Shown one piece after another: positions 58,960-64,000 of a stretch of DNA of 64,000 nt. Numbering within the stretch: the first letter of the stretch is position 1; each line of letters starts with the position of its first letter. The position numbers and the translations under genes are program-made. Origin of the DNA: Paraescarpia echinospica (taxonomy: Eukaryota; Annelida; Polychaeta; Sabellida; Siboglinidae). The notes beneath the pieces are model-generated. The model was not told the DNA's origin and ran no database searches. It saw only the letters and a program-made list of their open reading frames with translations. The stretch covers positions 40,776,021-40,840,020 of the forward strand of contig CM034533.1 of NCBI GenBank assembly GCA_020002185.1, given 5' to 3'.

Positions 58960-59400
58960 CCATTTCATATGCTTTGTGTAAATAATGTACATGTCGACAA
59001 TAGAGTGAAAGATCCATTGACAGAGGCAATAAGCACATAATTCTTTCTGGGATTTTATCTCCGTAGTCTATGTAATTAGTGTTGCCATCTGACAATTATT
59101 GTAGGCGAGAGTAACAGCGATCATTTCATGCTTAAATGCAGTTATTTCATTAGAGTTATAGATAAACATAACGTTTCTAGTGGTCAAACTAAATTGACAA
59201 TCCCGACTTTGAAACCTCAGTTCTACGACGTTAAACCTCAACGAAGGATTCTACCGGTCCCTATTATATTGCCAGCCCAAACCGCCAACCGCTTCATGCA
59301 ATAAAACCCAGCCATCCGTGTAGTCGTCACGGAGTATGAATCACTCGACCCATCCTGATTTGGGGCAGGGTACGAATGAATTAATAATACACATCGCATA
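58960..59400 (+). repeat. duplicated block, left part, copy 2
   Basis: Partner of 57060-57545, with scattered substitutions and indels. Confidence 0.7.
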
Positions 59401-59575
59401 CACAGACAGACAGACAGTCAGTCAGACAGACAGACAGACATACAGACAGACATACATACATACAGACAAACAGACAGACAGAGAGACAGACAGACAGACA
59501 GACACACACACAGGCAGCCATACAGACAGACATACAGACAGACTGGCAGACAGGCAGACAGACAGACACACATAC
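59400..59575. repeat. (CAGA)n microsatellite
   Basis: CAGACAGACAGA with CATA interruptions. It occupies the position that holds a CA array in the sister block at 57640-57740. Confidence 0.95.
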
Positions 59576-60040
59576 ATGTTTATTCATCCAATTGTACACT
59601 ATTGTATAATAACAATGATAATAATAATCATGCACATTATAGTATAGCAGTAGCAATGTGAGCTTTCAAATGGGTGTCATATTGAATGTACAACTTGGAT
59701 ATGTGAGACTCACATTAATACTAATAAGTCGCTCTCGTAGGAGCCACCGTGGTAAATGGTCAATGAGTTTATTTAACGTATATTTCAACTTGTATAAATT
59801 AATTCTTTTACTATAAAATAAGTGCGTTCCGTTTTCGCACCAGAGTTCAACCAATGTCTGGGTGTGCAAGTGCATTCTTTTGTATAATTTATATATTGGT
59901 GATGCAGATAGCGTAATGAAATGTTTATTCTTGGCTACATGTACATATATATATAGCAGTCGATAACAGAGCATACGCTTAAATAGTCTTTTATGATGTA
60001 ATCTTTTGCGTAATGAATATATCCTTATAAGCTGTGTAAA
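59576..60040. other. intergenic, no feature seen
   Basis: AT-rich. The minus-strand frame of 102 codons at 59666-59974 has a weak LINE-like look (LVELWCENGTHLF) but is too short to call. Confidence 0.4.
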
Positions 60041-60345
60041 AAGGTAAAAGTACGTTCTTATATAGCGCTTTACACTTTACTCCCTGGCAGACCTGTTAAA
60101 TCATCAACGAATATATCTCGACTTCTCTGGGAAACATTCAGCCACGCTGCAATTAATGCGCGAAGATTATTCGTTCACAAATTCCCACCACTGTCTGCAG
60201 CCAGGAATTCATTCATACAGATGAGTGAACTGAAGCAATGTAGAGTAAACGAACGTGCTGAAGATTCGACACTGCTGTACAGGATTCGAACCCGGGTTCT
60301 CCCAGTCGAGAGTCAGAAGCTCTTACCGCTGCGCTACTGCGCTCC
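60041..60345 (-). mobile_element. tRNA-derived SINE, copy 6 (near complete)
   Basis: Reverse orientation. The tail AAAGTACGTTCTTATATAGCGC is at the left; the B box in reverse (GATTCGAACCCGG) is at about 60284; the head in reverse (CTCTTACCGCTGCGCTACTGCG) is at the right. Good agreement with copy 1 over the whole length. Confidence 0.85.
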
Positions 60346-60389
60346 ACGTGTGTGGTAGCTTTGTCCTTTATCATGTCTGGTGTATCGCG

Positions 60390-60500
60390 CACACACACAT
60401 GCACACGCGCACATACACAAATAACGCACATTCATCCGCACATACACACATACCTGAGCGAGACATATATACGCACACGAACGCACGCACATATGCATGC
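60390..60500. repeat. (CA)n-rich stretch
   Basis: Interrupted CACACA/CGCACA tracts next to the SINE. Confidence 0.8.
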
Positions 60501-60519
60501 ATTCACGAATGCACTCAGT

Positions 60520-60870
60520 TGGCCGCGTCGTCACTTTTCTGCGTTGCTTCATAATACGTAATAGATGTTACACAACGCAAAAGGTAGAGGTGCGGTCTCA
60601 AACTATTGCAAATCAGAACAATCTGTTAAATTTTTACAACTTTTCAACATATTTTTTATTACTGTTGACGAATGTAGTCAACAATATGTGCGAGTTTAGC
60701 AAGAGCGCTAATTGTGTCTTGAAAAAAACGTAACACCAACGGATCGTTCAGCAATACGCTGGTAGATCACAATGGAGTACAATCAGACTTAGCTGGGCAT
60801 CACAGAGAAGATTTGTTTTGGTACTATTTTGGTACACGGTTGAGAAGTGCAAAACCTTTTTGGTTGATTT
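60520..60870 (+). repeat. dispersed/duplicated block, copy 3 (partial)
   Basis: GGCCGCGTCGTCACTTTTCT, GGTGCGGTCTCAAACTATT, GATCGTTCAGCAATACGCTG, GGGCATCACAGAGAAGATTT match the series seen at 57740-58110 and 55950-56160. Confidence 0.6.
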
Positions 60871-61353
60871 TAAGGTCGTTCCCAACAAACGCAAGAGCCT
60901 CTACAAGAGGTCCTACGTGTTTTCATTCGGCTCGAACCTATGCATAATCAATGGAATACTTGTTTTCATAACTTGTCATACCCAATTTTCCCTAAAATAA
61001 AAATGATGCTCAAAAACATATTGTTTTCCAGATTAAACCAGAAAACCAGTCAACGTGTATACGAACAAAACGCATATGTTGCCGCAATACACTTGGTGTC
61101 ATCTACGTTGTGCACCGATCTTGATTGAGACTGTGTAACCCTTTCGTTTCAATGCACATTTGTGCTCTTGGCTCCGAGGGTAGGCCCTATTGGCGACACA
61201 TAAATATTTCATGTTGTATGTTGTACATTATCATAACAAACATATTTTACCCTCTTCAAACTGATGCTCCCCGAACTTGACATGGTACCAGTGAAAATAA
61301 AACACAACACAATGGTCGATGTTTCAGGAACTTTCGCGTAGCCGAAGCCCGGC
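60871..61353. other. intergenic, upstream of the next gene
   Basis: No TATA box or other promoter element was clearly placed ahead of the signal-peptide exon. Confidence 0.4.
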
Positions 61354-61426
61354 ATGAAGGGGCTGCAACAATGGGTGGGGTGTTGCCTGGTCGTTGTCAT
61401 CGTCGGTGTGTGCTCAGTGGCTAGCG
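61354..61426 (+). CDS. signal-peptide exon of a second secreted-protein gene
   Basis: ATG at 61354 opens MKGLQQWVG, then a hydrophobic CCLVVVIVGVCSVAS, a textbook signal peptide with small residues at the cleavage end. 73 bp after the A of the ATG, AGCG|GTAAGT gives a consensus donor in phase 1, the phase used by EGF and other extracellular domain exons. The local GC content is higher than in the surrounding sequence. The next exon was not identified with confidence. It may lie beyond the window or among the Thr-codon tracts at 62930-64000. Confidence 0.65.
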
Positions 61427-61661
61427 GTAAGTGAACGCGTTTTCACGTGTTGCTAAGCAATGTATTTTAGAAGCCTCGTCTTCAATTTATTTAGCCCATC
61501 AGATAGGAATTGGAATTGGAATAGCATAAATAACGTAGCATAGTCGAAGCTCTGCAAATAAGTGTGTCAGACTGGTTTAAAAAACATTGAAATAATTTAT
61601 TTTGAAAGTTATATCAGGTTACCTGCAAACGTATATTGTGTCATGTGATGTGCTGTTGATT

Positions 61662-61860
61662 CTTTGTATACAGAGTGAGAGTGACTTTGTATACAGAGTG
61701 AGAGTGACTTTGTATATACAGAGTGAGAATGACTTTGTATACAGAGTGAGAGTGACTTTGTATACATAGTGAGAGTGACTTTCTATACTAAGTGAGAGTG
61801 ACTTTGAATACAGAATGAGAGTGACTTTGTATACAGAATGAGAGTGACTTTGTATACATT
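61662..61860. repeat. 23-bp tandem array, about 8 copies
   Basis: GAGAGTGACTTTGTATACA recurs every 22-25 bp, with small length differences between units. It ends at the left end of AATTAA element copy C. Confidence 0.9.
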
Positions 61861-61865
61861 ATAGG

Positions 61866-62730
61866 CATGGACAATTGACTTGAAAAGAAAGTTAATTAAT
61901 TACATTATAATTAACTCGTAAATTCCCCAAATAAATTAAATTAAATTAACCTCACATAATTATGAGGTTAATTAAATTAAATTAACCTCTATTTTTGTCT
62001 TAATTATATTCAATTAACAATTAACTTAAATTAACATCAATGAAATTAATAGTGAACCTTAAGTCAAATAACAATAACTTTCTGTGGTAACATCTGGCAA
62101 AAAAAACATAGCAATTAATTGATTTGACAGTTTTAACACATTTAATAAGTGTTTCCTAAGAACACAAGAACATAATTATACATGGTACCATAAGAACTTC
62201 ACTGTCTGGTTCAGATCATTTACTACATTAAAAAAATATGAAACACCTCCAGACTCCTACAGTTTGTATTGCATGGATTTGGATGGGTGATAAAAGTAAT
62301 AAAAGTCAGTACTCTTACATAACACAGTATACTGCCAGGTAGGCCCATTGCCTCACTCCAAGTGGAGCTTATCCACTGACTGACACTGGTTCCCCAGTGA
62401 GACTATGCCAACAATTACCTGTGCCTATAAGTGTTGCTGTCTTTGTTGTCAATTGATTTAATTTTGGTCACTGTGCAAAATTATTTTTAAAGCTCTAAAC
62501 AAAGACAGCCGGCCAGAGACTATCACCAAAGGAACGCATAAAATAATGCCAAATAAAACAAGTTAATTGAAAGTTAATTGACATTTTGTCAATTAAATTA
62601 ACCTCTTCCAGAAAACTTAATTAATTAAACTAAATCAATTTTCGTATTTTGAGAAAGTAAATTGATTATTTAAGTTAATTGGGTTAATTGAATTAACCAA
62701 TTAAAAATTAACAATTGAAATTAACCCATG
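61866..62730 (+). mobile_element. AATTAA-rich non-autonomous element, copy C (both ends)
   Basis: Starts CATGGACAATTGACTTG and ends AATTGAAATTAACCCATG. AATTAA-dense zones lie at 61890-62040 and 62570-62720. At 865 bp it is shorter than copy B and lacks the 46-bp satellite. No reading frame. Confidence 0.65.
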
Positions 62731-62929
62731 TCTGAAGGGTACACACATATATTTTTGGCGCTGTTCTTCATAACCATGTGTCTAAAAAATAATGCGTTTC
62801 AAAATATGTTGGACAAGACCCATCCGAACATAACTCACTTAAAAGACCTTCTTTCCAGTTATGATATCAGGAATACAGACGTCATTTATCCGTAAGAGGG
62901 CCCTCTGACCCCACCCTACTATTACTACC

Positions 62930-63080
62930 ACTAATACTGCTGTTACTGCCATTATTATTACTACTACTACTACAACTATTACTACTACTACTACTACAAC
63001 AACTAGTGCTACTATTACTACTACAACTAATACTACTACTAGTACAACTACTACAGTTACAACTATTTATATTAATACAA
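62930..63080 (+). repeat. ACT-rich tract 1 (Thr codons in one frame)
   Basis: In one plus frame the tract reads mostly Thr with Ile, Asn and Ala, and the frame stays open from the TGA at about 62909 to a TAA at 63240, over 100 codons. It could be an irregular mucin exon of the gene that starts at 61354, or just a trinucleotide repeat in an intron. No acceptor in the right frame was found. Confidence 0.5.
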
Positions 63081-63389
63081 TACTTATTAACTACAAAAAA
63101 AAGAGTAATACTATTACAAATGGTAGTGACATTGCTACGTCTGCTTCTGGTACGCATATTAGCTTCGCTGCTTTGTTCTTATTACCTATTTGTGATATTG
63201 ATCTGAAGGCCAGAGTACACACTGAGAACCCAGAAAAGTAATGTGACAGGCATATTATGTATCACGGAAAATGGAGCTGCTGGTGCAAACTATCTTAGCG
63301 TTGATGAAAATAAAAAACGGTCACATTCGTATATTGAATATATTTATTGTACGTTATTTATGATCGCTTGTCTTGACCTTTCATTTCTT

Positions 63390-63600
63390 TCACTATTACT
63401 ACTACTACTATTACTACTAACTCTACTATAACAATAACAACTATTACTAGTACAACTTCTACCACTACTCATAATACTACGGCTAATATTACTACTACTA
63501 CTACTGCTGCTAATATTACTATTAGTACAACAACTACTACTACTACTCCGACAACAATAACTATTACTTTTACTACTACAGCTACTACGTGTACTACTTC
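63390..63600 (+). repeat. ACT-rich tract 2 (Thr codons in one frame)
   Basis: From a TGA at about 63374 one plus frame is open past 63390-63600 (Thr/Ile/Asn/Ser) into SVKLEQPHRSFSQDLYDF and IYVPECNVTDSG. An acceptor-like TTTTTCTATATATGTTCCAG ends at 63728 and a donor-like G|GTAAAT follows at 63750. It is ambiguous between coding sequence and simple repeat. Confidence 0.4.
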
Positions 63601-63774
63601 TGTGAAGTTAGAACAACCGCATAGGAGTTTCAGTCAAGATCTCTATGACTTTGACAATTTTGTCAGATACGCCATATCAATTGCGTTGTTTATATCATTA
63701 AATCATTGTTTTTCTATATATGTTCCAGAGTGTAATGTAACGGACAGCGGTAAATTGTATCCATGCTGCTGCTG

Positions 63775-64000
63775 CTTCTACTACTACCACTACTACTACT
63801 ACTACTACAACTACTACTACAACTACTACTACCACCACCACCAACAACAACAACACCGCCACCACCACCGTCACCACCACCACCAACATCATCACTACCA
63901 CCAACACCACAACCACCACCACTACTACTACTACTACTACCACCACCACCGCCAACACCACCATCACCAACACCACCATCACCACCACCACATCCATCAC
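63775..64000 (+). repeat. ACT/ACC tract 3, runs off the window
   Basis: Near-pure (ACT)n and (ACC)n with AAC and ATC interruptions up to the window end. One plus frame reads poly-Thr with Asn and Ile. The opposite strand reads poly-Val/Met, which is a shadow. Confidence 0.85.

Noticed and set aside
59336..59656. Thr/Asp/Arg/Gln-rich and Cys/Val-rich frames
   Set aside because: CAGA microsatellite.
63698..64000. Poly-Val minus-strand frame
   Set aside because: Reverse reading of the ACT/ACC tract.

Overview
The window looks like part of a draft nuclear genome from a marine invertebrate animal; the phylum cannot be fixed from sequence alone. It is AT-rich and has few genes. It carries GT-AG split exons for secreted EGF-type proteins, many decayed non-LTR retrotransposons, tRNA-derived SINEs, DNA transposons, minisatellites and one 1,000-N scaffold gap (35819-36818). 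Nothing in it looks bacterial.

The centrepiece is one plus-strand gene occupying about 16.4-35.3 kb. A signal peptide leads into a single exon of about 13.5 kb that encodes roughly 4,450 residues of a Thr-rich mucin array (8-residue unit PTTTTTEA, 24-bp DNA period). An EGF-like domain closes this exon. Downstream, four separate phase-1 exons each encode one calcium-binding-type EGF domain, and a last visible exon reads like the start of a NIDO (nidogen-like) domain. A fifth EGF exon is dead. The order is mucin - EGF - NIDO, as in MUC4-like or tectorin-like surface proteins. The rest of the gene is not visible; the gap lies just downstream.

0-11.5 kb is a graveyard of LINE fragments, an AATTAA-rich non-autonomous repeat family, a piece of an Academ-like transposase, and 28-, 46-, 49- and 74-bp tandem arrays. 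11.5-16.4 kb holds a 441-bp tandem duplication just upstream of the mucin gene, with a nearly full-length but broken CR1/L2-like LINE inserted precisely between its units (5-bp ATCCT target duplication). 36.8-37.56 kb is another copy of that LINE with an inverted 5' part.

38.5-40.3 kb is a complete-ended but decayed hAT element. 42.55-47.39 kb is a complete-ended DNA transposon with inverted repeats of about 0.9 kb and a broken minus-strand protein gene of the EADTR/SPDTDV family, which I assign tentatively to the Academ superfamily. 47.4-61.3 kb is mostly intergenic, with microsatellites, several copies of one tRNA-SINE family and a diverged 1.9-kb duplicated block. At 61354 a signal-peptide exon with a phase-1 splice donor marks the start of a second secreted-protein gene. 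It is followed by another AATTAA element and irregular Thr-codon (ACT/ACC) tracts running off the window end.

All functional calls come from motif recognition by eye. No database search was run.
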